Source: an uncultured Paraburkholderia sp.
GTDB lineage: Bacteria > Pseudomonadota > Gammaproteobacteria > Burkholderiales > Burkholderiaceae
NCBI GenBank assembly: GCA_940747215.1
Contig: CALNWS010000035.1
Location: forward strand, 1 to 45,597
DNA length: 45,597 bases
Direction: 5' to 3'
Part shown: positions 29,671 to 40,474 of the stretch, one piece after another
Position numbering within the stretch: the first letter of the stretch is position 1
Layout of the letters: every line of letters begins with the position of its first letter
Notes under the pieces: generated by a model
What the model saw: only the letters and a program-made list of their open reading frames with translations
Database searches by the model: none
What the model was told of the DNA's origin: nothing
Made by a program: the position numbers and the translations under genes

Positions 29671-30640
29671 GTGGCTCGTTTCGACGGGTTTCGCGTGGTG
29701 GCGTTATCAGCGCGAAACGCGTGACGGCGTGTCGCTCTGGCGTGCGCTGCTCTGGGTGCCCGTGCGTCTAGGTGGCGTGAAGCGCATGCTGCATCTCGCG
29801 AGCTTCGCGATGAGCTCGCTGCCGCTGCTCGCGTGCCAGACGTTCTGGCGTCCCGATGCCATGATGCTGATCGCACCAACCTTGATGTGCGCGCCCGACA
29901 TTCTCACGCTGTCGCGCGTGACGCGTGCGAGTGCGTGGCTGCATATCCAGGACTATGAAGTCGATGCGGCCTTCGACCTCGGCCTGTTGAAGAGCTCGCG
30001 CGCCGCACGTTTTGCGTGCTGGCTCGAGAGCGGTCTCTTGAAACGCTTCGACGCGGTTTCGTCTATCATTAAACAGATGAGTTCACGCGCGACGCTCAAA
30101 GGCATCGATCCGTCGCGCGTGGTGTGTCTGCCGAACTGGGTGGACGTGTCGACGATTTTCCCGCTCGCACAGCCGAGCGACTACCGACGTCTGCTGAACA
30201 TTTCCGCCCAGCAGAAGGTGGTGCCCTACTCAGGTAACATGGGCGCGAAGCAGGGCATCGAAACGCTCGCCGATGCCGTCGCGATGCTCGCGGAGCGCAG
30301 CGATCTGACCTTCGTGTTTTGCGGCAGCGGCGCGGCGAAAGCGGATCTCATCGAACGGTGCGCGGGTTTGCCGAACTGCATGTTCCTGCCGTTGCAGCCC
30401 ACCGACCGCCTGAACGAACTGCTCAATCTTGCCGACATTCACGTGCTGCCGCAACGCGGGGACGCAGCCGATCTGATGATGCCTTCGAAGCTGACGGGCA
30501 TGTTCGCGAGTGGCCGCACAACCGTGGCGATGGCGCGCAAAGGCACGGCGTTTTATGAAGCTGTCGCGCCGCGCGGCGTGGTCGTGCCGCCGGACAACGC
30601 GAAGGCGCTGGCAGCGGCGATCAGCGTGCTGGCAGGCGAT
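29657..30640 (+). pseudogene. WcaI-like glycosyltransferase (GT4), both ends lost
   Basis: It resembles colanic-acid-type fucosyltransferase WcaI. It lacks the first roughly 60 residues and begins at AWWRYQRETRDGVSLWRALLWVP. It then runs intact through LLIAP-type strand MMLIAPTLMCAP, WLHIQDYEVDAAFDLGLL, VCLPNWVDVSTIFP, YSGNMGAKQGIETLADAV, FVFCGSGAAKADL and LADIHVLPQRGDAADLMMPSKLTGMFASGRTTVA. Near 30640, after AAAISVLAGD, the reading switches to the C-terminal part of an unrelated GMC oxidoreductase, so a deletion removed the end of this gene and the start of the next. The large open frame is therefore a fused remnant, not a working enzyme. Confidence 0.8.
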
Positions 30641-31203
30641 CGTCGAAGCCGTGCCCGATCCCGACAGCCGTGTCACGCTGTAGCCTGACAAGCGCGACTG
30701 CTTCGGCATGCCGCGCGTGCATGTCGAATGGCGTCTAGGCGATCAGGTGCAGCGCACGTTCGACAGGACCTTCGGCATGTTCGCGAAAGAGCTGGAGCTT
30801 GCGGGCGTGGCCGATACGACGCTCGACGCGCCGCTCGAAGGCCGTGCGTGGCCCGTGAAGCTCGAAGGCACGTGGCATCACATGGACACGACCCGCATGC
30901 ACGATTCGCCGCGTGAAGGCGTGGTGGATCGCGATTGCAAGGTGCACGGCATGAGCAATCTGTATATCGGCGGAAGTTCGGTGTTTCCGACTGTGGGCGC
31001 GAATTTCCCGACCATCACGATTGCTACGCTTTCGCTGCGTCTTGCCGGGCAATTTGGTGAAGCAGCTCGATTTGCCGGACATGGTCGGCACGTTGCGTCA
31101 CGAAGCGGCGAACAGTTCGTCGATTTCGATTCAGACGCCGCCGCAGGTCGACACGCTGTCCATCGCTGCGTCTACACTGACGCCGCTCATGAAGGAGCAG
31201 TAA
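30641..31203 (+). pseudogene. GMC family oxidoreductase, C-terminal fragment
   Basis: Glucose-methanol-choline-type flavoenzyme. Only the C-terminal domain remains: AVPDPDSRVTL, TAG (30681-30683, Gln likely), PDKRDCFGMPRVHVEWRLGD, then GTWHHMDTTRMHDSP with the catalytic-site His, and VHGMSNLYIGGSSVFPTVGANFPTITIATLSLRLAG. A frameshift near 31050 leads to the original end (KQLDLPD...LMKEQ, stop at 31203). The N-terminal FAD domain is deleted. In polysaccharide loci such oxidases may act on sugars, but that role is a guess. Confidence 0.85.
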
Positions 31204-31218
31204 ATCAGCGTACCTGAA

Positions 31219-31257
31219 TAGAATGGGCCGCATATGCGGCCCATTCGTTTTTTTAAC
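31219..31257 (+). terminator. strong intrinsic terminator closing the plus-strand polysaccharide operon
   Basis: AATGGGCCGCAT (31222-31233) followed by ATGCGGCCCATT is a perfect 24-nt palindrome, then CG and seven T. It lies 18 nt after the GMC fragment stop. Confidence 0.95.
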
Positions 31258-31275
31258 GCGCGCGAATTGAACTCA

Positions 31276-32392
31276 CTAGTGAACCGGCTGCGTGGCCTCA
31301 TGCAATGTGGCGAGACCGGCGGAATACGTGTCGTCGTCGGGGCCACCGCGGGTTTCGAGCAAAGCGGTCAACGCGCCCACCATCGTTTCGATTCTGAAGC
31401 GTGAATTGAACGTACGCGCTGCCTGAGCACGCATGGCCTCGCATTCCGATGCATCGAGTTCGAGCCAGTGCAGCAGATTCTTTTCCGTTCCATCGACCGT
31501 ATCCGCTGCGACGAGCCCCGCGCTATCCGCTTCGATTTCACGCCACACGTTCACCTTGTCCGAGATGAGCGCGGGCAGGCCGCAACCCAATGCCTCGGCG
31601 ACAGCTACGCCAGAAGTTCTCCTGGTGCGACGGCAGCACGAAGACGTCGCTCGCGTGAAAAGCGCCCCACTTGAGGTCGCCCTGCAGCATGCCCGGCGGA
31701 CTGATGCGCCGCGCGATGCCCGCGGCCTGCGCCCGCGTACGCAAGCTCGGATCCAGTCGGTTTCGTCCGGGTCAGCAATCACGAGATGTAGCGAGGGATC
31801 GCGGTTCGCCACACGCGCGAATGCGTCGATCAGAAGGTCGCAGCCTTTCTTCGCGTGTATGCGGCCGAGGAAGAGCACGATGCGCTCGCGGGCGCGGTAC
31901 AGCCAGAACGATGCGCGTGCGTTCTTCTTCGGTCGTGAAGATGACGGCGCGCGCATCGCGCAGCAAACGGTATTCGGCCCACGGCCAGTACAGCCACTTC
32001 TTCAGATGCCTGAGCGGATACGCTTCCTTGAACCACGGATCGAGCATGCCGTGCGCGTACACGTAATACGGCACGTCGCTGTCGCGCAACGCTTTCCATG
32101 CCGCAAGGCCGTGGTATTGCCAGAGGCCGTGAACGATCACGGCATCGAAGCGCTTCGCGTTGGCCGCGATCCACGGCGCGAGACGTTCGCTGTAGCTATA
32201 GCGGTTGCGCGTCGGGCCGAGTGCATGGACGGGAAACGGAAACGTCGTGAGAAAGGCCGCGTCGGGCGCATCGCACGTCGCCACTTCGATCGTGTGGCCC
32301 GCCTCGCACATCGCGATGCCGCTGCGGCGAACGCCTTCAACCGGACCGCCGTCGCGCGGATCGATACTTGCAAGCAGATGGAGGATTTTCAT
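31276..32392 (-). pseudogene. glycosyltransferase family 4 protein, decayed
   Basis: GT-B enzyme. The start at 32392 reads MKILHLLASIDPRDGGPVEGVRRSGIAMCEAGHTIEV and stays intact through FDAVIVHGLWQYHGLAAWKAL and YVYAHGMLDPWFKEAYPLRHLKKWLYWPWAEYRLLRDARAVIFTTEEE. Frameshifts near 31890 and 31750 split the donor domain (RIVLFLGRIHAKKGCDLLIDAF, then SDVFVLPSHQENF in a second frame and VAEALGCGLPALIS in a third). It ends ATQPVH at 31276. Convergent with the GMC fragment. Confidence 0.85.
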
Positions 32393-32516
32393 CGTGCGAT
32401 GTTCGGCCGGTTGATGCCAGCATGCGGCAGGTTGTGCGGCACGATCGCGCCAAAGTGGCGGCCTGTGCCTGCGTTGGCGACAGTGCCGCCTGCTCTGTTC
32501 GATGAGTTTGTTCCGC

Positions 32517-33926
32517 TCACGCCGCTCTCATCCCTTTCACCGTTCGCCGTGCGCGACATACCGGGCGAGGGCAGTTCGGCGTGACCCATGCCGGGTTGGA
32601 TGTGCCCCGGCAAATCGGGCATCGCGGCTTCGGTGTGCGTTTTGCACGCGCCGGAAATGCGCGCCGCAGTCGCGAGTAGGTGGCGACCATCAGGCCAAGA
32701 CCGATACCGAACACGAGCTCCGAAAAACGCGGGCCGAGCGGATTACCGCCAATCGATTTCGCGGGTAGCGCGGCGAACATCATGATCGCGCGCCCGGGCA
32801 CGGGCAGCATCGACGCATCGGGCACGACGGAGCGCCAGTACCAGTAAGCGAAGAAGCAGATGCCCAATGCGGCGAGCGTGGCAAGCGGCATCGCGATGCC
32901 GAACACGAAACCGCCCGCGAAGAACTGATAGACCCAGAAGTTATGACCCGCCGCCCATTCGTTGATCGCGTAGAAATCCTTTTCGCTGATCTGTCCCGCG
33001 AGGTCCGGCAGATACGCAGGCGAGTAGCGATAGTAGTGGCCGTAGCCTTCGCCAAACAGCATCGTATCCGCCGATTGCGTCACCTGGTCGTACTGGTCGC
33101 GCATTTCGGCAAGACGCGTGATGGTGGTCGGATCCTTTTCGGCGCGCGTTTCTTCGGAGGTGAAGATGCGTTGCGTCCAGTGTTCGGCGACTGTCGGAAA
33201 GCTCAATGCGGCAACGCCTGCCACGCCGGTGAGCACGGCGCCCACCAGCAGGCCGCGCGTCACGGCGCGCCAGATGTGTTGCGCGGACGGCGCGCTCAGT
33301 CCCATCGCGATGATGAACAGCATCACCGTGCCGACGAGCAGACTGCGCGTCACGCTCAACAGCTCGATGATCATCGTGGCCGCGAATATCGACACCGTGA
33401 GAAACGAATAGCGCCGCGCCACGACGAATTCATGTAGTAGCACGCCTTGCAAACCGAGCAGCGCGACGGAAATGATCCGGTAGCGCACGTCTTCGAGATC
33501 GCCGCCCGTTGCCATGCCGTACACGAACGTAAATCCGGCGCTGATCACGTTGGCTACGAACATCGCGCGCTCGAACTGCGAAAGGCGATATTCGCTCCAC
33601 GGGCGGCACGCCACGAGATAGCCGAGCAGGAAAAGCAGGAACGGCAGTAGCACACGCATGTAGTTGCCGCTATCGTTGTCCTGAAGAATCTGTGTGACGA
33701 TGCTGCCCGCAACGCAGAGCACCATGCTCAACGTCACGACGGTGCGCAGGCGCGAACGCTTGTGAAAACGCGGTACGATGAGATAAAGGGCGAGTCCAGC
33801 GGCAATGGCTGGAATCACGAAGACGAACTGCGCGAAGTGGCCCACGTTCGCGTCGGTCGCTTTGTAGTCAAACGCCAGTGGAATCAGAAAGATCCATATC
33901 CATGGCGTCGCATACTGGTGGCGCAT
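32517..33926 (-). CDS. O-antigen/exopolysaccharide polymerase or ligase-like membrane protein
   Basis: A 469-residue inner-membrane protein with about ten to twelve hydrophobic helices. A long soluble loop before the last helices (roughly residues 240-330, TRLAEMRDQYDQVTQ...EWAAGHNFWVYQFF) with a conserved-looking His-rich end is the architecture of Wzy/WaaL-type polymerases and ligases. A GGGGAGGAA ribosome site lies 6 nt before the start at 33926. No stop or frame break is visible; only the last 50 residues (Arg/Pro-rich, after RRAFP) look like an unstructured tail. It is the single intact gene of the polysaccharide locus, which suggests it is simply not hit yet. The exact activity is inferred from topology. 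Confidence 0.75.
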   Translation of the reverse strand: MRHQYATPWIWIFLIPLAFDYKATDANVGHFAQFVFVIPAIAAGLALYLIVPRFHKRSRLRTVVTLSMVLCVAGSIVTQILQDNDSGNYMRVLLPFLLFLLGYLVACRPWSEYRLSQFERAMFVANVISAGFTFVYGMATGGDLEDVRYRIISVALLGLQGVLLHEFVVARRYSFLTVSIFAATMIIELLSVTRSLLVGTVMLFIIAMGLSAPSAQHIWRAVTRGLLVGAVLTGVAGVAALSFPTVAEHWTQRIFTSEETRAEKDPTTITRLAEMRDQYDQVTQSADTMLFGEGYGHYYRYSPAYLPDLAGQISEKDFYAINEWAAGHNFWVYQFFAGGFVFGIAMPLATLAALGICFFAYWYWRSVVPDASMLPVPGRAIMMFAALPAKSIGGNPLGPRFSELVFGIGLGLMVATYSRLRRAFPARAKRTPKPRCPICRGTSNPAWVTPNCPRPVCRARRTVKGMRAA

Positions 33927-34263
33927 TGCTAGTTCCTCCCCGTTGCGGTCAATTCGCCGTCGGTTCTGATGCGGACGGTCTCACGTCGAATTCATTGTGA
34001 GGGAATCTCCTTGCCCGACAATTGGCTTAGCCTCTTTCGTTGCCGGTTGCCTGGATTCTGGCGACAGTGGAAAGGGTGTTCTACCCAAGACGCGCGCACA
34101 CTTGCACATGTTGTTGGTGATGGTCTTCAAGTTGGCGCTCACGTGTTTTGCGCGCCGCCGAATATGCAACAAGGCCCATACGCCAACGAGACCAACTGCG
34201 GTGATTTTGCATGCGATGGAGCGCGGCGCGATGGCGCCGAAACCCATCGACAGGGAGAACAAC
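33927..34263. other. divergent leader between the Wzy-like gene and the acyltransferase gene
   Basis: No coding sequence is supported. It should contain two divergent promoters. A GGGAGAA ribosome site precedes the acyltransferase start at 34264. Confidence 0.4.
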
Positions 34264-34437
34264 ATGAGACTATTCGGCGGGTCGGGACCTGCAAAAGCGG
34301 CGGGCCGGGCCATCGAGCTGGACTTCGTTCGGGGCATCGCGATCATGGGCTTTCACTTCCACGCTGTTTACACCAGTAACTTCCTCATTCAGATCATCGA
34401 GTATCCGTTGAAGAATTTCGGCCGCGAAGGCGTGAAT

Positions 34438-34451
34438 CTGTTCATCTGTTC
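34438..34451 (+). repeat. short direct repeat (8-nt insertion) causing a frameshift
   Basis: CTGTTC at 34438-34443 is repeated at 34446-34451 with AT between. Removing 8 nt restores VNLFFTLSGF in the acyltransferase. Confidence 0.8.
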
Positions 34452-34689
34452 TTCACGCTCAGTGGTTTTCTGGTGGGTGGTCTGTTTCTCAGGCAATACG
34501 CGGAAACGGGCAACGTGGATGTGAAACGCTTCATCATCCGGCGTATTTTCCGTATCTGGCCCGCGTATTACGTGCTGATCGTTTTTCACGTTCTGGCGGG
34601 ACGTCACCCGTTAAACAGCTTTCTCGTCCAGAACCTGACGCACCTGCAGAACTATCTCGGCACGTCGATTACACAGACGTGGAGTCTCG

Positions 34690-34731
34690 CAGTCGAAGAA
34701 CATTTCTATCCAGTCGAAGAACATTTCTATC
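34690..34731 (+). repeat. perfect 21-bp tandem duplication in the acyltransferase gene
   Basis: The unit starting CAGTCGAAGAAC (34690-34710) is repeated exactly at 34711-34731. In protein this duplicates the seven-residue EEHFY segment in frame next to a conserved motif. Confidence 0.95.
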
Positions 34732-35515
34732 TCGTGCTGCCTGCATTACTGTTGTTCTTTTCACGCATGCGTTTGCGTGCATGGACGATTGTCGGAATAC
34801 TGGGTTCTATTTGTGCGGTAGTACTCATAGCGCGCTGTTTTGCAGTTGCAGGCGGCGATCTGGAAGGTGCATTCGCTTATACGCAATACCGTATCGACAG
34901 CCTGCTCGTCGGCGTGATTCTCTCGGCGATCTACTGGATGAAGCCGGACGTCTATCGTCAGATGGCCAAACGCAAAAGGCTGTTAGTGGTCTGCGTGATG
35001 CTGCTGTGCGCCTGGCTTGCGTTTGCCACGAAGAATCTCGCGCTCGACGAAAGCATCGGCTACACGATCCAGGCACCCGGCTTCGCCGCGCTCATCATGC
35101 TGACGCTCGAATATTCCGGGTCTTTCAGCAAGACGTGGTTTTATCGCGGCGTCGCGTGGATCGGCCTCTATTCGTACGGCATTTACCTGTGGCATTCGCT
35201 CGCGCTCGTGCCTGGCGACATGCTGATTCGCAAGACCACCGCGCTCGGTTTGTCGCCAAGTCTGATCTGGATCGTGGCGCTCACCTTCCAGTTTGCGTTC
35301 GCGATTGCGATCGGTTACGTCACCACGCGTGCGATCGAGTATCCGTTCCTGCTTCTGTGCAACAAGATGTTCCCGGAGAAACACAGCAGCTCGGTGCGCG
35401 AGGAAAACCGGCTGTGGCGGAAGTGGCTTCCACAGCAGGCAATGAGGCAACCGTTGCCGGCAAGAACGACGTGCCGCCCGTGGCAGGCGGACAGTTGTCT
35501 TCGTAGCGCATGCAA

Positions 35516-35552
35516 ATAAAAATGACAGCGGCACGCAATGGCCGCCGTCACA
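35516..35552 (-). terminator. intrinsic terminator of the minus-strand glycosyltransferase
   Basis: On the minus strand TGACGGCGGC and GCCGCTGTCA pair with one mismatch, followed by TTTTTATTT. It is 43 nt after the stop at 35595 and overlaps the stop of the convergent acyltransferase gene. Confidence 0.65.
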
Positions 35553-35594
35553 AAAGATTCTGCTTCACCTCCCCTCTGCCAAAAGCCCCGTGAT

Positions 35595-36774
35595 TCAGGC
35601 CATTTGCTGAAGCAAGGTCTGCTTGAATTGTCCGAGCATATGCCGCGACATCAGATCGTCGCGCGTGGACGCTTGCGGTTCGTGTGGCCACGACGTCATT
35701 GTTTCGGTGATCGTTTTGCCGATGGATGCCGAGCTCAGATCGCTCATCACGGGCCCCAGCTCACAGCGTCGGCTGAACCAGCCGATCAGGCCGTCTTCGG
35801 TGGCGATCACCGGCTTGCCGCAGCGATACGCCTGCACGAGTACGCCGCTCATGCCATAGTGGCCTTTGTAGCCGAGCCACACTGCGTCGCATGCGGAAAA
35901 GAAATCGCGCCCCGTATCGTTCGAGATGAACGAGTCGAGAATCACGGGCGCTGGTGAGAGACTGCGCCCGTGATTGCGCATGAAGTGACGCGTGCCCGTA
36001 TCCTGTTCGCCTGCGACGATGAGCGCCGGCGCATGCTCCATGCGCGTCAACGCATGAACGAGTTCGTAAATGCCCTTGCGTTCGGTGATCGCGCCGTACA
36101 CGAGTAGATAACGCTGCTGCGGATCGAGACCCAGCCGCGCACGTGCGAGCGCCGGATCTTCGGCATGTTCATCGGGGAACGGGTCGGCCACGTAAGCAAC
36201 CGGCGCGCTCGATTTCGACGCATTGTGCGCTAACCATTCGGGCAACGTCGGGTCGATCGTGAGCAGCGTGCGCAGACCTTTCGTGCGAATCGCGCTTTTG
36301 AAAAGCTGCGCTTTGATCGCATTAACGACAGGCTTGTCCGGCACCTTGATGCCGACCTTGTGATGATGGAACGTCGAACGCATCGTGATGCCGATCCACG
36401 GCGTATCGCCGAACGGCGAGCCGAGGAACGGCAGTCCGTAGAAAAAGTAATCCACGTAGGGCACGACGACGAGCCGGATCGACTGCATGCGGCTGATGAT
36501 CGAATGCACGCGCTTGAAGTAGTGATGAAAGCGCGAATACTGGTTCGAGCCGCGCACGCTGTGCTTCGGCATTTCTTCGGGATCGACGAGCGCGATCTGC
36601 TGATCATTGCGATTGGCCGCCGTGATCTGACGCGCGAGCCGGTGATCTTCGTTCGTGCATTCGGTCGCGTGCATGCACGGATAGCCCGCCTCCGCACACG
36701 CCTGCATCGTCCACTCGACATAGCGCCAACGATGACCCGTGAGGTTCCACTATCAGGACAAAGTCTTGTTCCAT
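35595..36774 (-). pseudogene. glycosyltransferase (GT4-like), 5' frameshift
   Basis: A protein of about 390 codons. The start at 36774 reads MEQDFVLIVEPHG, then a surplus G near 36743-36746 shifts the frame; the true continuation HRWRYVEWTMQACAEAGYPCMHATE is in the next frame and stays open to the end at 35595. Donor-domain features: YLLVYGAITERKGIYELVHALTRM, APALIVAGEQDTG, ACDAVWLGYKGHYGMSGVLVQAYRCGKPVIATEDG. It lies on the opposite strand to its neighbours and has its own terminator. A one-base insertion in a G-run could be an error; if so the gene would be intact. Confidence 0.75.
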
Positions 36775-37061
36775 CGTCTCGATGACCCTACGCATGGTGA
36801 AGTGGTGACGCAACGTGAAAGAGCCGCGCGCGCGACACTGGCGAAACAACGTTAGCACTGCCGGCGCGGGCCAATTCGTCTAATTGGTTCGCTCCGTGGG
36901 TCACCGTACTAGGGGCGTCGGCTTAGGCCGACTGGGGCTAGCAGATGGCGGTTGTTGCCGAACCTCTCGCGGTAAGGTCGTGCATAGCGTTCGATCAGAA
37001 CTTCGCCAGCTTGCTGGTGCGGCTTACTTAATTATGCACCGGCGGCCTTTCGCAGCGATGC

Positions 37062-38106
37062 ATGACATCGCTGACGCGTAACCGACTCAGCGGCGTAGCG
37101 ATTCGACGGAGATTCAGCTTGCGGGCGATCAGGCTTCCGGCAGTCTCGATAGCGGGCAGCTTCGGCGCGAGTGCAGCGACGTGGGTATTGCTGCAGCAGT
37201 TCGCCGTGCGTGGGTTGGTGGCTATCAAATTTTGGCGATTGGCCGCATGCTCGGCCCCGCTGCAGTCGGCAGCGTGAGCGTGGCCTTGCTCGCGGTGGCT
37301 ATTGCGGAGGCGCTGTCCGATACGGGCCTCGCGCAGGCGGTGATTCAGGGCGAGCATTCGCCCACGAAATCGCAACCCGGCGCGGTGTGGACCATGCTCA
37401 CCGCGCGCGGCATTCCCATTTCGTTGCTGCTGGTGGCGCTTTCTCCGCTGCTCAGCAGCCAGTTTCATCTGAACGGGTCGCTCGTTCTGCTGCAACTCGT
37501 GGCCAGCGAAGCGTTGAAAACCACGCTGACGTGGGCGACCATGAATCACCGTCCGCCGATCCGTCCGGTATGGACGGGTATCGTATGGACGGGTATCGGT
37601 CAGTATGTCGGATTTAGCCGCTGGATCTGGGCGAGCAGCGTGATCAATCTGCTGCTGAATAAGTTCGACAAGGTGGTGGTCGGCAAACTGCTCGGGCCCG
37701 CACAACTGGGCGGCTATCAGATGTCGTCGCGGCTCATCAATATCTATCTGCTCGTGGCGGCGCTCGGGCTCGCGGCGTTCGTCGAAGTGCTGAGGCTCGT
37801 TGCCGAGCCGCTCTTCTCGCTCATCCTCGGCGCCGCGTGGCTGCCCGCCGTGCCGCTGTTCCGGATTCTGGTGATCAACATGGCATCGGTGCGTTGATCG
37901 CGGTGCTCGTCGCTTATCTTCGCGCAATCGGCGATGCGAAGGCGACGGTACATGCATCGGCGATTCAGGTGGTCGTATTGCTGGTGAGTGCGCCGCCTGC
38001 GATGCACTACTGGGGCGTGACGGGCATCGCGTGGTCGATGACGCTCGGCCTCGGCTGCGCGGCCGCATGGATGCTGTTCCGGACGATGACTGCAAGGACG
38101 CCATGA
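37062..38106 (+). pseudogene. Wzx-type polysaccharide flippase, decayed
   Basis: MATE/PST-type lipid-linked sugar exporter, normally about 450-500 residues; only about 340 codons remain. Pieces: FGASAATWVLLQQFAVRGLVAIKF, then after loss of one T near 37227 LAIGRMLGPAAVGSVSVALLAVAIAEALSDTGLAQAVIQ, FSRWIWASSVINLLLNKFDKVVVGKLLGPAQLGGYQMSSRL, a jump to LVAEPLFSLILGAAWLPAVPLFRIL, and in another frame LIAVLVAYLRAIGDAKAT. Internal segments are deleted near 37560 and 37740-37790. A 15-bp tandem duplication sits at 37568-37597. The stop at 38104-38106 overlaps the next start (ATGA). The start near 37062 is uncertain. Confidence 0.8.
37568..37597 (+). repeat. perfect 15-bp tandem duplication in the flippase gene
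   Basis: GTATGGACGGGTATC is repeated exactly in tandem, duplicating VWTGI in frame. Confidence 0.95.
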
Positions 38107-39176
38107 TGCGTGTCTTTCATCTCGTGCTCGCACCGCGTTTATCGTGAGCGGAAGTCCTCGCAAAGGACCTCGCGCTCGATCAGTGCACGGAAGGCATGGC
38201 CCCGTGTGCGTGGCGTCGTTGCTGCCCGCGCATGACGACTTCGTGCCCTTGCAACAGCAACTCGATGCCGCGGGCGTGCAATGCTGGTTCCCGCGGCGGC
38301 GGCATCGTGCGTTGCTAAAGCTCTGGAATCTGTTCGCAGCCGTGCGCCGTTTTCGTCCCGATGTGATCTTTGCGCACGTGACCATTCCGTCTTTTTACGC
38401 GCGGTCGTTGCCGTTGCGCGTACCGGTGGTCTACGTGATGCACTCGGCGACCAACGATTTCGAGCGGCCGCTCTTCCGGCGGATCGAGCACATTCTGTCG
38501 GGCCGCGCGCGTATGGTGATCGGCGTGTCGCAGCAGGGCGTGACCGATTACGTGCAGGCCATCGGGCCGCATCCTGCGATGACGGTCGTGCCCAACGGCG
38601 TGGACCTCGCGCGTTTCGCCTTCACCGACGACGTCGACACGAGCGGTGCCGCGCCGCAGGTCGTGCAGATCGGGCGCTATGCGTCGGCCAAGAATCAGCT
38701 GGAGACGGTGCGTCCTTTCAGCGAAGTGCTCAAGCGGATCGAAGGCGCGCGTCTTGCGTTGTATGGCGTGGTCGAAGACCCGGAGTATCAGCAGGCGGTG
38801 ACCGAACTCGCGAAAGAGCTGGGCATCGCCGATCGCGTCGACGTGGGCGGCCCGCGCAGCGACGTCGCGACCGTGTTGTCCGAGGCGAACGTGTTCGTCA
38901 TGCCGTCGCGCTCGGAAGCGCACAGCGTGGCGTTTCTGGAGGCGCTGGCGTCGGGTGTACCGATCGTCGCGAGCAAGATTGCCGCGTTCTCGTTTGCCAA
39001 CGGCTTTCCGAACATGCAACTCGTCGACACTGACGATCTGGACTGTTACGTGGAAGCCATCGTGTCGGCGTTAGGGCAAAAGCGCGCGCAACGCTCGCTT
39101 GCTGGCCTGATGCTGCGCGATACCGCCGACCGCTACCGCGCGGCAGCAGGTGTATCTTGCGGTCTCGGCGCGTTAG
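38106..39176 (+). pseudogene. glycosyltransferase family 4 protein, decayed
   Basis: The start at 38106 overlaps the flippase stop. It reads MRVFHLVLAPRLS, then TGA (38145-38147, Gly expected in LSGAEVLAKDLALDQ), then a frameshift near 38205. From there a long open stretch follows: VASLLPAHDDFVPLQQQLDAAGV, FRPDVIFAHVTIPSFYARSL, VIGVSQQGVTDYVQ, VVPNGVDLARF, VVQIGRYASAKNQLETV, and the donor-site motif RSEAHSVAFLEALASGVPIVASK. A last frameshift near 39143 separates the original end QVYLAVSAR, whose TAG (39174-39176) overlaps the convergent UDG gene end. Confidence 0.85.
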
Positions 39177-40474
39177 TCCGAGCGCTTTTCTCGCGAGGCG
39201 CGTGCCTCACATTCCTTTGTTGTGCGAGCGCCGGTTGCGCATCGAAGATCACTTTGCGCGCTTTGCTTGCCAGAGGCCGCGCCGCCGGCGGCAAGCCACG
39301 TGTCACGCGCGAGACACAGGTCGGCCCATGCCTTGGCCTTGTCTGGCAGACTGCGCAGCAGATACGCTGGGTGATACGTGACGATGACCGGCACGTCTTC
39401 GTACTCGTGGACGCGACCGCGCAGCGACGAAATGCTCGCGTCGGTTTTCAGTAGACTCTGCGCGGCGAAACGGCCCAGCGCGACGATCAGCTTCGGCTTC
39501 ACGAGACTTACCTGACGCTGCAGATACGGCTCGCAGCGCGCCACTTCGTCCTGCTCCGGGTTGCGGTTGCCGGGCGGCCGGCACTTGATCACGTTCGCGA
39601 TGAAGACGTTGCTGCCGCGCGTGAGCGTCACGGCGCGCAGCATGTTGTTGAGCAGCTTGCCCGCCTGGCCGACAAACGGCTCGCCCTGCTTGTCCTCGTT
39701 TTCGCCCGGCGCTTCGCCGATCAGCATCCAGTCGGCGTTGCGGTCGCCGACACCGAACACCGTGTTCGTGCGCTTCTCGCACAGCCGGCACAGTTCGCAC
39801 GCGGCGACGCGCTCACGAAGCGCGTCCCAGTCGAGTGTCTGAACCGCGGGCAATGCGGGCGCGCTGACCGGCGCGGCGCCCGGCGGAGAAGACGGAAGAT
39901 CGTCGAACCATGCGAAATCGCCGCTGGGCGGGGCGTCGAAAGAAGGCTCGTCGGCAGGCGGGCGCAGTTGTCGATCGTTTCCAGACGTGCCGCGTGCCGC
40001 GGCTGGAACGCGGTCCTGTTGCTGCGACTGCGCGGCCTCGCGCGGTGTCGTTTCTGTCCGTCGCGTCTGCGGTTCAGTTTCACGACGCACAGGCGTGTGC
40101 GCCTCGTCATGATCGTCAACCGGATTGCCGCGTCCAGCGGCTGCATCCTCGCGTGGTGCTTGATGCGCCGAGTCGGCGTTCAAAGGCGCTTCCCGATCCC
40201 ACGTTCCACGGGCATCCGCTGCAGATTGCGGAGAAACGTCGGCACGCTCCTTGGAAGACCTGGCCACCGCGCGTTCGCGCGCCGCATCTTGTGCAGAGGC
40301 GGCGGCCTGTGTTGCGCCTCTTGATGCCTCGTCTGTCGGGACGGCAGTTGGCCCCGCAGCCGACGCTCCTGCCGCTTCCGTCTCGGCAACATCCGTAACC
40401 GCCGCCGACATGCCGCGGCGCACCCACATCGTCGCGAGTCCGAACTCTTCCAGTACTGATTCATGCAGCGCCAT
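39173..40474 (-). CDS. family 4-type uracil-DNA glycosylase
   Basis: Removes uracil from DNA in base excision repair. The start at 40474 ([17 protein letters not shown]) overlaps the end of rimI by 14 nt. A long disordered Ala/Arg/Glu-rich region fills roughly residues 25-200. The catalytic domain begins [18 protein letters not shown] with Fe-S cysteines, then the uracil-pocket motif [46 protein letters not shown], and the C-terminal motif [12 protein letters not shown]. The frame is intact at 433 residues, longer than the usual about 220-300 because of the linker, as is common in Burkholderia-type orthologues. Last gene of the tsaB-rimI-udg unit. Confidence 0.9.
   Translation of the reverse strand: MALHESVLEEFGLATMWVRRGMSAAVTDVAETEAAGASAAGPTAVPTDEASRGATQAAASAQDAARERAVARSSKERADVSPQSAADARGTWDREAPLNADSAHQAPREDAAAGRGNPVDDHDEAHTPVRRETEPQTRRTETTPREAAQSQQQDRVPAAARGTSGNDRQLRPPADEPSFDAPPSGDFAWFDDLPSSPPGAAPVSAPALPAVQTLDWDALRERVAACELCRLCEKRTNTVFGVGDRNADWMLIGEAPGENEDKQGEPFVGQAGKLLNNMLRAVTLTRGSNVFIANVIKCRPPGNRNPEQDEVARCEPYLQRQVSLVKPKLIVALGRFAAQSLLKTDASISSLRGRVHEYEDVPVIVTYHPAYLLRSLPDKAKAWADLCLARDTWLAAGGAASGKQSAQSDLRCATGARTTKECEARASREKRSD

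Larger units (their letters stand above)
34264..35519 (+). pseudogene. acyltransferase 3 (OafA-type) membrane protein, decayed
   Basis: Multi-pass O-acyltransferase that decorates surface polysaccharide. The start at 34264 leads to ELDFVRGIAIMGFHFHAVY, the conserved D-x-x-R-G and H region, then NFGREGVNLF. The frame breaks there because CTGTTC is repeated (34438-34451, 8-nt insertion) and resumes as FTLSGFLVGGLFLRQY...RRIFRIWPAYYVLI and WSLAVEEHFY. A 21-bp tandem duplication (34690-34731) then inserts seven extra residues in frame, so EEHFY appears twice, before LVLPALLLFF. The remaining helices and IGLYSYGIYLWHSL are intact to the stop at 35519. Confidence 0.85.

Noticed and set aside
37181..37897. 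Intact 238-residue membrane protein.
   Set aside because: It is the middle of a flippase whose start and end lie in other frames. The apparent ATG at 37181 is inside the shifted segment.
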